From the NCBI RefSeq assembly GCF_002844535.1, contig NZ_PJNH01000001.1, positions 1,054,001-1,118,000 of the forward strand: a DNA stretch of 64,000 bases, read 5' to 3'. Shown piece after piece: positions 18,440 through 27,498 of the stretch. Source of the DNA: Halalkalibacillus sediminis (GTDB lineage Bacteria > Bacillota > Bacilli > Bacillales > Alkalibacillaceae). The notes under the pieces were generated by a model. The model worked only from the letters and a program-made list of their open reading frames with translations. It searched no databases and was not told the origin of the DNA. Both the position numbers and the translations under genes were made by a program. Each line of letters opens with the position of its first letter. Within the stretch, counting starts at the first letter, position 1.

Positions 18440-19354
18440 ATGGGACAGACCGTCATTAAAGTAGATCAAGATACGATATTCAAAATGAAAAAACATTACC
18501 ACTCATCCATTTCATCTAAACAACCTCCACACGCAACCTTTGTTGCTAAAAAAAACGGGCTGACAATTACAGCCTATACATCTGGAAAAGTCATGTTCCA
18601 AGGGGATCAGCATGAAGAAGAAGCTTCTCTATGGGGAAGTGGAGTGAAGTCTAATAATAAGAAAAAATCATCAGGCGAGCCTGAACTTCCTAAGTTCCTT
18701 TCACAAGATCATATTGGCTCTGATGAAGCAGGAACAGGTGATTACTTTGGTCCAATTACGGTAGGAGCTGTTTTTGCAACTGCACAGCAACAAGAATTAT
18801 TGCGTGAATTAGGCGTGCAAGATTCGAAAAATATGAAAGACGATACGATCAAGAAAATCGTCAAAGATATTTTGAAAACGGACATCGTTTATAGCACGGT
18901 TACATTGTCGAATGAAAAATACAATTCACTAAAACAGAAAAATTGGTCGCAAGTACGAATGAAAGCATGGATGCACCATCAAGCAATTAAACACGTGATT
19001 GGAAAACTAGATGGGCAAGAGTCAAAAGGCATTCTCGTCGATAAATTTTGTGAACCAGGGATTTTTTATAATAAAATTCGCGCGTCGAACGAGCAACCAC
19101 TTGAAGGAATGACTTTCTTAACAAAAGGAGAAAGCAAATCCACCTGTGTTGCGGCCGCTTCCATGCTTGCAAGATATCGCTTTGTTCAAGAAATGGATAA
19201 ACTATCTGGAATGGTTGGTTTCAACTTACAAAAAGGTGCCTCAAACATCGTTGACAAACAGATTAAGCGAATCATCAATTCTAAAGGAGAACCTTTCTTA
19301 GATAAAATCGCGAAAGTTCATTTTGCTAATACAGACAAAGCCAAGAAGTTGTAG
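18440..19354 (+). CDS. rnhC: Ribonuclease HIII
   Basis: 304 residues; removes RNA from RNA-DNA hybrids. The N-terminal TBP-like substrate-binding domain (about 1-80, ending TAYTSGKVMFQG) is followed by the RNase HII-like catalytic domain starting GSDEAGTGDYFGP (about 94-106), with the conserved Asp and Glu. The start is ATG 18440 with AAAAGGAG 6-7 nt upstream; an upstream in-frame start would add 15 residues with no homology to the family. Plus strand, convergent with pheT. Confidence 0.95.
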   Translation: MGQTVIKVDQDTIFKMKKHYHSSISSKQPPHATFVAKKNGLTITAYTSGKVMFQGDQHEEEASLWGSGVKSNNKKKSSGEPELPKFLSQDHIGSDEAGTGDYFGPITVGAVFATAQQQELLRELGVQDSKNMKDDTIKKIVKDILKTDIVYSTVTLSNEKYNSLKQKNWSQVRMKAWMHHQAIKHVIGKLDGQESKGILVDKFCEPGIFYNKIRASNEQPLEGMTFLTKGESKSTCVAAASMLARYRFVQEMDKLSGMVGFNLQKGASNIVDKQIKRIINSKGEPFLDKIAKVHFANTDKAKKL

Positions 19355-19373
19355 ATGAACAAAATAAATTTAG

Positions 19374-19418
19374 AAAAAAGCTGAGCATTCGGGCCATAAC
19401 CCGATCACTCAGCTTTTC
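19374..19418. terminator. Bidirectional terminator between rnhC and pheT
   Basis: AAAAGCTGAG and CTCAGCTTTT arms with an inner CGGG/CCCG stem. T-rich on both strands; it serves rnhC (plus) and pheT (minus). Confidence 0.88.
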
Positions 19419-19421
19419 TTT

Positions 19422-21851
19422 TTAACCTCTTAATACAGCGTTATATTCTTTTTCTAAGTGGGACACAATTGCTCCACGTGCTTGCTCGATTTCTTCGTCT
19501 TTGAGTGTACGTTCCTGGTGCTGGAACATGAGGTTGAAAGCGATTGATTTCTTCCCTTCTTCCATATGTTCACCTTCATACACGTCAAACACTTGAACTG
19601 AACGCAAATGAGGCTGTCCTTTATCCATTATAGCATCCTCTAGTTGCTTAGCAGGTAAATCAGCATCTACTACGAAAGCCAAATCCTGTGCGATTGCAGG
19701 ATACTTCGTGATTGCTTCATAAAAATCATGATCATTAACCTGTTCTAATACTGCATCAAGATCTACGTCAAACACATAAGTTTCTTGAAGATCATATTCT
19801 TTTTGAACAGTTGGATGTAACTGACCAACATAACCTATGTTTCGTTCATCTAGTTTAATCACTGCTGTTCGACCTGGATGCATTCCTTCAAGTTCAGCTT
19901 TCTCGAAAGTAACAGACTCTTCTAGTAAGTAGTCGAATAATCCTTCCAAGATTCCTTTCATTACATAGAAGTCCACTGCTTTTTTATCTGCTTGCCAAGC
20001 ATGATTTTCCCATAGACCGGTCACTACTGAAGATAGTCTAGCTTTTTCTTCAGGTTGTTGTGTATCTTGGAGTGAACGTACGTAAACTGGACCTACTTCA
20101 TATAAGCCGACATTATATTGATTTCGAGCTACGTTGTATTGAACACTAGCCAGCATTTCAGGTAGTGCACTTAAACGTAAATGACTATGCAAGTCTGTCA
20201 TCGGCATAGCGAGCCCAACTGGTTGAGGATTCAACTGTTTGATTTCTGGACTTACAAATCGTGTCGAGCGATCCTCTGTAGTCAGCGAGTATGTTACAGC
20301 TTCATTCAACCCAGCTTTTTGCATATATTCATGTACTTCTCTTAATAACTTCTGTCGTTTAGTCAAACCGCCTTTGTTCATCTCTCCAAGCGGCAACGTA
20401 TAAGGGATATTGTCATAACCATACAGACGAGCAATTTCTTCAACCATATCCTCTTTGATCGTCATCTCATTTCGGCGACCAGGGATAGTTACAACAAAAT
20501 TACCACCGTTCTCTTCATACTCTAAACGTAAACGTTCTAGAATATTTTTCATCTGGTCCAACGGGATATCTGCACCGATACGGTCCACCATCTCTTGATG
20601 ATTGAAACTGATTTCGGCAGGGGTCCATTCAGTTGAACCAGCTTCTACCATAGATTCACCTAGTACTGTTCCACTACCTAATTCAGCAAGTAATTGAACC
20701 GCACGCATAGCAGCTTCTTTAACACGGGTGATGTCGAGACCTTTTTCGAAACGGACACTTGCTTCACTACGTATACCATGATCTTTTGAAGCACGGCGTA
20801 CCGTTTGGGGATCGAAATAAGCCGCTTCTAATAAAATTGTGTTCGTGTCTTCTTGAACTTCTGATTCTTCGCCACCCATTACTCCAGCGATTGCGTGCGC
20901 TTTCTCTCCGTTAGTGATGACGAGCTGATCAGCTTTCAACGTGCGCTCCTCTCCATCGAGGGTCACAATCGTTTCACCTTCTTTAGCAGCACGAGTGACC
21001 ACTTTATCTGACCCGAAACGATCGAAATCAAACGCGTGTAAAGGCTGACCATATTCAAGCAATACATAGTTCGTAACGTCGACAACATTGTTGATTGGAC
21101 GGATGCCTGCACTGATCAAACGGTTTTGAAGCCATAGTGGTGAATCGTGTACTGTTATATCCTTAATAATCCATGCTCCGTAATAAGGATTCATTTCTTT
21201 GTCTTCAATTGAAACTGAAACATGGTCACTAGATGGTTCTTCAGATATCTGCACAGTTGTATCTGGTAGCTCAATATTACGATCATAAATTGCAGCAGTT
21301 TCGTATGCCATCCCTAGCATACTTAAACAATCCGCGCGGTTAGGTGTTAATTCAAACTCGATAACCGTGTCATCCAGGTTCAATAGAGGACATGCTGGCT
21401 CTCCAGGAGTAACCTCTTCTTCAATTACATATATTCCGTCTTGGTACTTCTCAGGGACGAACTTTTCATCCATTCCAAGCTCTTGCAGAGAACAAATCAT
21501 TCCTTCTGATGGCTCTCCACGTAGCTTAGCTTTCTTGATTTTCATACCTCCTGGCAAACGAGCGCCAGGCTTTGCAACTATGACATGTTGGCCAGCCGCT
21601 ACATTAGGTGCCCCACAAATGATTTGTGAAGTTTCTTCGCCCGTATTGACCTGGCAGACATTCAATTTGTCCGCATTAGGATGTTGTTCACATTTTTCAA
21701 CATAACCAACGACGATTTGATCGTTGTCCAGTTGTGGAGGAATGACCTGTTCGACTTCTACTCCACTTTTCGTAATTTTTTCAGCTAATTCTTCTGAATC
21801 AAGGTCATCAATTTTTACATATTGATTTAACCATTTTAAAGATACTAACAT
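19422..21851 (-). CDS. pheT: Phenylalanyl-tRNA synthetase beta subunit
   Basis: 809 residues, the non-catalytic large subunit of the (alpha-beta)2 PheRS. In order: N-terminal OB-fold tRNA-binding domain (about 40-150; VEKCEQHPNADKLNVCQVNTG), B3/4 editing domain (about 210-400), B5 domain (about 405-475), catalytic-like core and the C-terminal anticodon-binding fold (about 715-808; KYPAIAQDLAFVVD). Length fits Bacillus PheT (about 804). 15 nt after pheS in the T-box-controlled pheST operon. Confidence 0.97.
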   Translation of the reverse strand: MLVSLKWLNQYVKIDDLDSEELAEKITKSGVEVEQVIPPQLDNDQIVVGYVEKCEQHPNADKLNVCQVNTGEETSQIICGAPNVAAGQHVIVAKPGARLPGGMKIKKAKLRGEPSEGMICSLQELGMDEKFVPEKYQDGIYVIEEEVTPGEPACPLLNLDDTVIEFELTPNRADCLSMLGMAYETAAIYDRNIELPDTTVQISEEPSSDHVSVSIEDKEMNPYYGAWIIKDITVHDSPLWLQNRLISAGIRPINNVVDVTNYVLLEYGQPLHAFDFDRFGSDKVVTRAAKEGETIVTLDGEERTLKADQLVITNGEKAHAIAGVMGGEESEVQEDTNTILLEAAYFDPQTVRRASKDHGIRSEASVRFEKGLDITRVKEAAMRAVQLLAELGSGTVLGESMVEAGSTEWTPAEISFNHQEMVDRIGADIPLDQMKNILERLRLEYEENGGNFVVTIPGRRNEMTIKEDMVEEIARLYGYDNIPYTLPLGEMNKGGLTKRQKLLREVHEYMQKAGLNEAVTYSLTTEDRSTRFVSPEIKQLNPQPVGLAMPMTDLHSHLRLSALPEMLASVQYNVARNQYNVGLYEVGPVYVRSLQDTQQPEEKARLSSVVTGLWENHAWQADKKAVDFYVMKGILEGLFDYLLEESVTFEKAELEGMHPGRTAVIKLDERNIGYVGQLHPTVQKEYDLQETYVFDVDLDAVLEQVNDHDFYEAITKYPAIAQDLAFVVDADLPAKQLEDAIMDKGQPHLRSVQVFDVYEGEHMEEGKKSIAFNLMFQHQERTLKDEEIEQARGAIVSHLEKEYNAVLRG

Positions 21852-21866
21852 TGTCTCATTCCTCCT

Positions 21867-22901
21867 TTATACTCTGTGAAATTGTTTTAAGAATCGGACA
21901 TCATTCGTGTAGAAATGACGGATATCTTCAATACCGTATTTCAACATGGCAATTCGTTCAGGCCCCATTCCGAAAGCGAAACCTGTATATTTGTCCGGAT
22001 CGAATCCAGCCATCTCTAGAACGTTCGGATGGACCATTCCTGCACCAAGAATTTCAATCCAGCCTGACCCTTTACATACGGAACAACCTTCTCCGCCGCA
22101 AACCTTGCATGAAATATCCATCTCGACAGAAGGTTCAGTAAACGGGAAGTAACTTGGACGCAAGCGGATTTTACGATCTTCACCGAAAAGATGCTTCGCT
22201 AGCACATTCAATGTCCCTTTTAAGTCACTCATGCGAATTTTTTCATCAACATACAGTCCTTCAATTTGTGTGAACTGGTGCGAGTGTGTTGCATCATCCG
22301 TGTCACGACGGTAAACTTTTCCAGGACAAATGATTTTGACCGGACCGCGACCTTCGTGTCTGTTCATCGTACGTGCTTGAACAGGTGATGTATGTGTACG
22401 CATTAATAATTCTTCGGTAATATAAAAAGTATCCTGCATATCTCTTGCCGGGTGACCTTTAGGTAGGTTTAGAGCTTCAAAGTTGTAATAATCCGTCTCA
22501 ACTTCTGGACCCTCAGCCACTTCATACCCCATACTGGTGAAAAGGTCTTCGATATCACGAATAACATCCATCAAAAGATGCGATCCACCAGCTTGAACAG
22601 GTTTACCAGGAAGTGTTACGTCAATCGCTTCTTCCCTCAATTGTTTTTCGATTTGTTCATTTTCAAGTTGTTCAGATTTTGAATCAAGTGCTTCTGTGAG
22701 CGTGTCTCTAACTTCATTTGCTAGTTGACCAATCACTGGACGTTCCTCTTTAGACAGTTTACCCATCCCTTTAAGAACATCTGTAATTTGGCCCTTCTTA
22801 CCAAGATAGTAAACGCGTACATCCTGGAGAGCTTTCGTGTCATCAGCAGCTTGAATTTTCTCAAGTGCTTCCTGCTTTAATTCTTGTAATCGCTCTTTCA
22901 C
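21867..22901 (-). CDS. pheS: Phenylalanyl-tRNA synthetase alpha subunit
   Basis: 344 residues, the catalytic subunit that charges tRNA-Phe. N-terminal coiled coil (about 1-85), then the class II core with motif 2 ([22 protein letters not shown]) and motif 3 ([18 protein letters not shown]). The start is GTG 22901 with AAGGAGG 8 nt upstream, giving exactly the 344 residues of B. subtilis PheS. A longer in-frame reading would run through the T-box leader and is rejected. Confidence 0.97.
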   Translation of the reverse strand: MKERLQELKQEALEKIQAADDTKALQDVRVYYLGKKGQITDVLKGMGKLSKEERPVIGQLANEVRDTLTEALDSKSEQLENEQIEKQLREEAIDVTLPGKPVQAGGSHLLMDVIRDIEDLFTSMGYEVAEGPEVETDYYNFEALNLPKGHPARDMQDTFYITEELLMRTHTSPVQARTMNRHEGRGPVKIICPGKVYRRDTDDATHSHQFTQIEGLYVDEKIRMSDLKGTLNVLAKHLFGEDRKIRLRPSYFPFTEPSVEMDISCKVCGGEGCSVCKGSGWIEILGAGMVHPNVLEMAGFDPDKYTGFAFGMGPERIAMLKYGIEDIRHFYTNDVRFLKQFHRV

Positions 22902-22924
22902 GACTTGTTCCTCCTTTATATATG

Positions 22925-23203
22925 ACAAAATAAAAAAACTCCTCCCATAAAATAGGGACGAGTTTGCATTCCGTGTTACCACCCTGGTTGAACAGTCACG
23001 AGACTGCACCACTTCATTCAAATAACGGATTGATCTTATCCGGGCTACCTTTACTCTTTGTGAGAGGTCCAAGCGCCAGCTCCTGAGTGAAATTCAGTTC
23101 TAATCCGAATAAAGACACTTTCAGTCAAGGTATCTCTTCCCTGCAAACGGATTTGGTAGGAACTTACTAGGCTCATTCATAGCTTTTTCGATTCATTTGT
23201 TCT
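22925..23203 (-). promoter_or_regulatory. T-box leader of pheST
   Basis: On the minus strand the leader contains the T-box core GGGTGGTAACACGG (22974-22987). Right after it comes a terminator hairpin, AACTCGTCCC with GGGAGGAGTT, followed by seven T (22931-22965). Uncharged tRNA-Phe should pair with the TGG of the T-box bulge and allow read-through. A TTC (Phe) triplet followed by A, in GAATTTCACTC (23089-23091), is a plausible specifier. Confidence 0.92.
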
Positions 23204-23209
23204 CAATGT

Positions 23210-23238
23210 ATTATAGAAAAAAATCCGGTATTGCGCAA
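23210..23238 (-). promoter_or_regulatory. Sigma-A promoter of pheST
   Basis: On the minus strand TTGCGC (23238-23233), a 17-nt spacer and TATAAT (23215-23210). The -35 hexamer coincides with the edge of a 30-nt repeat. Confidence 0.75.
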
Positions 23239-23450
23239 GTTTTTATTTAGAAAAGCTCAAGCGCCCTCTTATCAACGTATCAATTGGAGAAGAGTATCAG
23301 AAATAAAGGAAACACCGTGAGTTAGCGAACGGATGTTGACTTATTGACTGATCCTCTTTGAAATTGACTAGTTGATGGGCGTTTGGGTTAGACAAGTTTT
23401 TATTTAGAAAGGCTCAAGCGCCTACATTGAAACGTAGTGATTCGAGCTAG
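23236..23450. repeat. Inverted/direct repeat element upstream of pheST
   Basis: A 30-nt unit (CAAGTTTTTATTTAGAAAAG, then CTCAAGCGCC) occurs at 23236-23265 and again, with one mismatch, at 23393-23422. The first copy and the inverted GGGCGTTTGGGTTAGAC (about 23377-23393) frame an imperfect inverted repeat of about 145 nt. The second copy is followed within 15 nt by a short inverted partner (GTAG...CGAGCTAGAC). This type of CAAGCGCC-ended intergenic repeat resembles repeats found in other Bacillaceae. The gap 22902-23492 therefore holds the T-box, a promoter and this element, and no gene. Confidence 0.6.
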
Positions 23451-23492
23451 ACAATTATATGCCACTCTTTTCACACATGTTTAAAAAGCCTT

Positions 23493-24236
23493 TCAATCCG
23501 TTGAAAAATGATACAGCATAATACTTGTAGCTACTCCCACATTCAACGATTCACTTTCGTCTTGGATGGGAATGAACACTTTTTGATCGACTTGAGATAA
23601 GATGTCATCTTGAATTCCACTCCCCTCATTTCCTACCACAATAGCGAAACGATCAGTTTTGTGGAGTTCCGATAGAGGCGTCGCTTCACGATCCAAAGCA
23701 CTTCCGTATACAGGTATATCTTTAGTCTGAAGTTGTGTAACCCATTCATTTAAATCTCCTCGAACCACCGGTAGATGAAAAAATGCTCCTTGGGTTGATC
23801 TAAGAACCTTTTCATTAAAAAGATCTACTGAACCTTTACCAAGAATGACTGCATCGATTCCGAAAGCCAGGGCACTACGAATGATTGTTCCAACGTTTCC
23901 TGGATCTTGTACACCGTCTAATAACAGAAGCTTCTCATGGTTGAAATCAGTCATGTCTTTCTGTCGAACAACCGCGATAATCCCCTGAGGTGTTTCCGTC
24001 TGTGATATTTCAGAAAATATCTTTTTAGAAACTAATGTGACTGGCACGTGACGCCAATGTTCAGGAATATCGATATTTTCTGTGCGGATGATATTTTCCA
24101 CATGCCACTCGCTCTGCATCGCTTCTTCTACAAGATGCCACCCTTCGACTAAAAAGAGTTGCTCTTCTTCTCGATATTTCTTTTTATGAAGTTTCTTCCA
24201 TTGCTTTATATGTTGGTTTTGATTCGATTCAATCAT
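23493..24236 (-). CDS. ysgA: 23S rRNA 2'-O-methyltransferase, TrmH/SpoU family (YsgA)
   Basis: 247 residues. N-terminal substrate-binding domain (about 1-100, L30e-like), then the knotted SPOUT methyltransferase domain with the three SpoU motifs: LLDGVQDPGNVGTIIRSALAFGIDAVIL (about 106-133), IVVGNEGSGI (about 204-213) and LNVGVATSIMLYHF (about 232-245). B. subtilis YsgA has been reported as the 23S rRNA Gm2553 methyltransferase (RlmP); the same role is inferred here by synteny upstream of pheST. Confidence 0.9.
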   Translation of the reverse strand: MIESNQNQHIKQWKKLHKKKYREEEQLFLVEGWHLVEEAMQSEWHVENIIRTENIDIPEHWRHVPVTLVSKKIFSEISQTETPQGIIAVVRQKDMTDFNHEKLLLLDGVQDPGNVGTIIRSALAFGIDAVILGKGSVDLFNEKVLRSTQGAFFHLPVVRGDLNEWVTQLQTKDIPVYGSALDREATPLSELHKTDRFAIVVGNEGSGIQDDILSQVDQKVFIPIQDESESLNVGVATSIMLYHFSTD

Positions 24237-24251
24237 TGGAGTCCCTCACTC

Positions 24252-24443
24252 TTTTTTTAGACTCTGTTAATACTCATTGTTGATATTTATCGTTGTTTTA
24301 GAAAAATGGCGAGACTCCTGCGGGAAAAGCAACAGTTGAAGACCCCGCAGAAAGCGTAGCTTTCGAGGAGGCTGAGGCGTTGTCCGCGGAAAGCGAGCTA
24401 TTTTTCTGTATCGACAACAAACTTTAAACAAAGTCTTTTTTTA
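24252..24443 (+). repeat. Structured interspersed repeat A
   Basis: It lies between ysgA and sspI. The ends are imperfect inverted repeats (AGACTCTGTTAATACTC... against AAGACTTTGTTTAAAG... reversed, each continuing into a TTGTTG/TCGATA-type segment). The body has the stem CTGCGGG/CCCGCAG and a GAAAGC-GTA-GCTTTC hairpin, and a GAGGAGGCTGAGG segment. It is the same element as 59705-59905 but without that copy's 60-nt inserted module. It resembles a repeat common in Bacillaceae genomes that is often mis-annotated as small ORFs. Confidence 0.75.
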
Positions 24444-24510
24444 AGTTAATCATACATAGTCTTCCTTCAATTGGTCAAACTAGAATCAAAATGCATATGA
24501 GGTGGTTTAA

Positions 24511-24723
24511 ATGGATTTAAATTTACGTCAAGCAATTAGAAGTAATGTTGCAGGAAATAACGAAGAACAACTTGAGGCAACAATCATTGATGCGATCCAA
24601 AGTGGTGAAGAAAAGATGCTTCCAGGCTTAGGTGTGCTTTTTGAAATGATATGGGAGCAAGCTTCTGAAGAAGATAAAGATCAGATGCTAAACATGTTGC
24701 ACGAAGAAGTTCAAAAGTTATAG
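24511..24723 (+). CDS. sspI: Small acid-soluble spore protein I
   Basis: 70 residues, matching the SspI family along its whole length: [10 protein letters not shown], then [20 protein letters not shown] and [14 protein letters not shown]. It is a minor spore protein made in the forespore. The ribosome binding site is GAGGTGG, 6 nt before ATG. In B. subtilis sspI also lies beside ysgA and is sigma-G dependent; no convincing sigma-G promoter was recognised here. Monocistronic, sharing a terminator with ysdC. Confidence 0.96.
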   Translation: MDLNLRQAIRSNVAGNNEEQLEATIIDAIQSGEEKMLPGLGVLFEMIWEQASEEDKDQMLNMLHEEVQKL

Positions 24724-24745
24724 ATTTGGTACACCCCATTATTGG

Positions 24746-24780
24746 AAAAAGCCTTCGGAACAGTATCCGAAGGCTTTAAT
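24746..24780. terminator. Bidirectional terminator between sspI and ysdC
   Basis: AAAGCCTTCGGA and TCCGAAGGCTTT form a perfect 12-bp stem with a 6-nt loop. A on one side and T on the other suit both convergent genes. Confidence 0.9.
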
Positions 24781-24783
24781 TAT

Positions 24784-25869
24784 TTAGCTAAATGTTAACT
24801 TTTCAACTGTTTCACGGTCTAAACGCTTGATTACTTCAACCACTAATTTAACAGTGTTTTCGAAGTCATCACGGTGTAGCATAGCAGCGTGGGAGTGGAT
24901 GTAACGAGTTGGAACAGTGATTGATAACGAAGGTACACCATTCGCTGTCAGGTGGATGTTACCTGAATCAGTTCCGCCTCCTGGCATCGATTCATATTGA
25001 TATGGGATGCTTAATTCATCTGCTACGTCTAATACAAAATCACGGACACCTTTATGAGAAACCATCGACGCATCATAAAGGACGATCTGAGGTCCTTCAC
25101 CCATCTTACTTGCTGCATCTTTATCAGCAACTCCTGGCATATCACCAGCAATACCTACGTCAACACCGAAACCGATATCTGGTTGCACCGCATGAGCTGA
25201 AGTACGAGCTCCACGCAATCCGATTTCTTCTTGAACTGTACCGACACCATATACCGTGTTAGGGTGACTCTGACCTTGAAGCTGCTTCAATACATCGATT
25301 GCGATTGCACAGCCAATACGGTTATCCCATGCTTTTGCTAGTAATAATTTTTCATTATTCATCACCGTGAAATCAAAGTAAGGAACAACAGAATCTCCTG
25401 GACGGACTCCGAATTCTGCCGCTTCTTCTTTGCTAGAAGCTCCGATATCAATGAACATATCTTTGATTTCAACTGGTTTCTTACGTGCTTCCGGAGACAA
25501 AATATGTGGAGGCTTCGATCCGATTACCCCAGTCACATCCCCTTTGCGTGTCATTAGAGTCACACGCTGAGCAAGCATGACTTGGTTCCACCAGCCACCG
25601 ACTGTCTGAAAATACACAAATCCATTATCATCAATTCGAGTTACCATAAAGCCAACTTCATCCAAGTGACCAGCAACCATTACTCTTGGTCCATCCGCAT
25701 CGCCAACTTTTTTCGCGATTAAACTTCCCAAACCATCGGTTGTCACCTCATCTGCATGAGGAGCTATGTACTTTTTCATTACCTCACGAGGTTCTTTTTC
25801 ATTTCCAGGGATCCCTTTTGCGTCTGTAAGATCCTTTAGCATCGTTAATGTTTCATCTAATTTTGCCAT
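24784..25869 (-). CDS. ysdC: M42-family metallo-aminopeptidase (YsdC)
   Basis: 361 residues, the same length as B. subtilis YsdC. It is a dinuclear-metal aminopeptidase of the tetrahedral M42 type, which trims peptides in the cytosol. Metal ligands and catalytic residues are visible in [12 protein letters not shown] (His, Asp; about 66-77), [12 protein letters not shown] (Asp), [10 protein letters not shown] (Glu pair), GVDVGIAGD (Asp) and the late [11 protein letters not shown] (His). Ribosome binding site AAAGGAGG. Sits between a dUTPase and sspI. Confidence 0.92.
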   Translation of the reverse strand: MAKLDETLTMLKDLTDAKGIPGNEKEPREVMKKYIAPHADEVTTDGLGSLIAKKVGDADGPRVMVAGHLDEVGFMVTRIDDNGFVYFQTVGGWWNQVMLAQRVTLMTRKGDVTGVIGSKPPHILSPEARKKPVEIKDMFIDIGASSKEEAAEFGVRPGDSVVPYFDFTVMNNEKLLLAKAWDNRIGCAIAIDVLKQLQGQSHPNTVYGVGTVQEEIGLRGARTSAHAVQPDIGFGVDVGIAGDMPGVADKDAASKMGEGPQIVLYDASMVSHKGVRDFVLDVADELSIPYQYESMPGGGTDSGNIHLTANGVPSLSITVPTRYIHSHAAMLHRDDFENTVKLVVEVIKRLDRETVEKLTFS

Positions 25870-25939
25870 TTGAATTCCTCCTTTTGGTATCGTTTACACA
25901 ATTGATATTATAACTTTATTACGGAAAATTCACAAAAGT

Positions 25940-26428
25940 TTAATATCCTGAATGCTGCCTTTCATGATTTACTTGGTTTTTCTCCGCATAAGCTTTCATA
26001 ATATTTTGTTCAGAAAAGTCAAGAATATAACCAAGTGAGAGATAAGTCGCCATCATATCCTGATAACCCTTACTTGTGGGATTATTTTTAAAAGAATAAA
26101 TCGTTTCATATACGTTATGAAAAGCTTCTGTCAAATCAGTAAACGACTTCTTTGAGTACTGGCCAGGATCGAATCGAAAATTAAAGTCCAACCCTAAAGA
26201 AAGAATGAAGTGAAAACCATCTACATACTCTTCTAGAATGACTTCGCGTTTATTCGGTCCTTTCTTACTCCAATACTTAAAACATCTAGTTTCGTTGGCA
26301 AGTTCGCTGATTTCAACGACGAGCGCCAACGTTTTTTCTGAAATAACATCCTCACGATTCTGCGGAATGTTAGAAAGAATTTTTTCGTCTAACTCAGTTT
26401 GCATCTCATAAAGCTCGTCCCATTTCAT
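25940..26428 (-). CDS. dUTP diphosphatase, all-alpha (dUTPase_2 / MazG-like) family
   Basis: 162 residues. The all-alpha NTP pyrophosphohydrolase motif is seen as VVEISELANETRCFKYW (about 32-48) and LEEYVDGFHFILSLGLD (about 60-76): the ExxE and ExxxD metal-binding pairs of the dimeric dUTPase family. It should hydrolyse dUTP to dUMP and keep uracil out of DNA. It is 35 nt downstream of a TVP38-type gene. Substrate is inferred from family; other pyrimidine triphosphates are possible. Confidence 0.83.
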   Translation of the reverse strand: MKWDELYEMQTELDEKILSNIPQNREDVISEKTLALVVEISELANETRCFKYWSKKGPNKREVILEEYVDGFHFILSLGLDFNFRFDPGQYSKKSFTDLTEAFHNVYETIYSFKNNPTSKGYQDMMATYLSLGYILDFSEQNIMKAYAEKNQVNHERQHSGY

Positions 26429-26463
26429 CGAATCACCCTCCTTCGCCTATTATAACATCGGAT

Positions 26464-27042
26464 TTATTTTTGTAGGTCAGGTTGAAAAAAATCTTCCCAT
26501 TTCATGATGATTTCTTTTTTTCGGATGACATAAAAAAGTATCAGAATAGCAGCTAATAGGATGAGAGCGTATTCGATTTGTAAAGATTGGAACCATTGAC
26601 CAAACGAAGTATATACCACAGCCAAAGGGAGGTTACTTACCAATGAAGCCTTGGCGTATTCTTTGAAGTTACGTGTCATTTCAATGATGCATAATGAGAT
26701 CAAGTGAAAGTGAATGAATGGAATGATGCGTAAAAGCATTACTTGCGGCAAATTGAATGCCTGGTGCTTCCCGAAAATCTTCTCACGCATACGGTTGAAT
26801 CGTTCGAATAAGTCAGGCATTTGTTTGATAAAAAAATAGAAAATAAGACTAGAGAGTGTAACCCCTATAAAAGAATAGATAGACCCGAATGTCATACCGA
26901 ACATCAGACCGCCAGCAATACAAATAAATCCGACCGGGATAAAAAGGAACGGTCGGATAATATGAAAAAAGATAAATAATACTGGCGCGAAGTAAGGCGT
27001 TGTGTCCGCTGAACTATTCACCCATGTCATGACCTGCTCCAT
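26464..27042 (-). CDS. TVP38/TMEM64 (DedA-like) membrane protein
   Basis: 192 residues with about five hydrophobic segments. The family core is seen in the central part: FIPVGFICIAGGLMFGMTFGSIYSFIGVTLSSLIFYFF (about 35-72; an FIPxGxxxxAGGxxFGxxxG motif) and the later LPLAVVYTSFGQWF. Homologues in the VTT fold are linked to lipid scrambling or small-molecule transport, but no specific function can be given. Probably co-transcribed with the dUTPase downstream. Confidence 0.82.
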   Translation of the reverse strand: MEQVMTWVNSSADTTPYFAPVLFIFFHIIRPFLFIPVGFICIAGGLMFGMTFGSIYSFIGVTLSSLIFYFFIKQMPDLFERFNRMREKIFGKHQAFNLPQVMLLRIIPFIHFHLISLCIIEMTRNFKEYAKASLVSNLPLAVVYTSFGQWFQSLQIEYALILLAAILILFYVIRKKEIIMKWEDFFQPDLQK

Positions 27043-27107
27043 TTACAAACCCCTTCCGCTCGTCTTTCTAGATGTATATGACAAGAGACGAGCTATTATG
27101 ACAGAGG

Positions 27108-27359
27108 TCAGAGCAGAAAAATCATCCAGATGATTGTGAGAATAGGTAGGCCGTATTTGAATTGTATGTGCTTCGTCTTATGGCGGAAGACCATCATTCC
27201 AAGCCACATTCCAGGAGCACCTCCAGAAATTGCTACCGCCCACAAGGTGCCTTCAGAAATACGCCATTGATGACGTTCTGCTTTACGTTTGTCGCGCCAC
27301 ATCATGATGAATCCTACGATGCTTGCGAAAAATACTAGAGAGAATAAATATATGTACAT
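27108..27359 (-). CDS. ysdA: DUF1294 small membrane protein (YsdA)
   Basis: 83 residues with three hydrophobic segments. The signature of DUF1294 is present: DKRKAERHQWRISEGTLW (about 23-40) followed by GGAPGMWLGMMVFRHKTKH (about 46-64). Function unknown; it occurs near rplT in Bacillus. The ribosome binding site AGGTGAG precedes ATG. Divergent from the oxidoreductase at 27499. Confidence 0.85.
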   Translation of the reverse strand: MYIYLFSLVFFASIVGFIMMWRDKRKAERHQWRISEGTLWAVAISGGAPGMWLGMMVFRHKTKHIQFKYGLPILTIIWMIFLL

Positions 27360-27498
27360 GATCTCACCTGTTTTCTAATAAATTCTATGGACTATTGTAG
27401 CATATCCTTTTTCTGTGAGCTGAATATTTTTTTAACGAGAGGTCAACACTTATAATTGCAGATGTGTTACGAAATCACATCATAAGAGGGTGAGAACA

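Noticed and set aside
22902-23072. N-terminal extension of PheS (a 401-residue reading)
   Set aside because: The extra residues translate the T-box and its terminator. GTG 22901 with AAGGAGG gives the family length.
23236-23422. Possible CRISPR array from repeated 30-nt units
   Set aside because: Only two units about 127 nt apart with inverted partners, and no cas genes; it is an interspersed repeat.
24443-24500. Sigma-G promoter for sspI (CATACATA at about 24450)
   Set aside because: The -10-like box has no acceptable -35 at 17-18 nt, so it is not reported as a feature.
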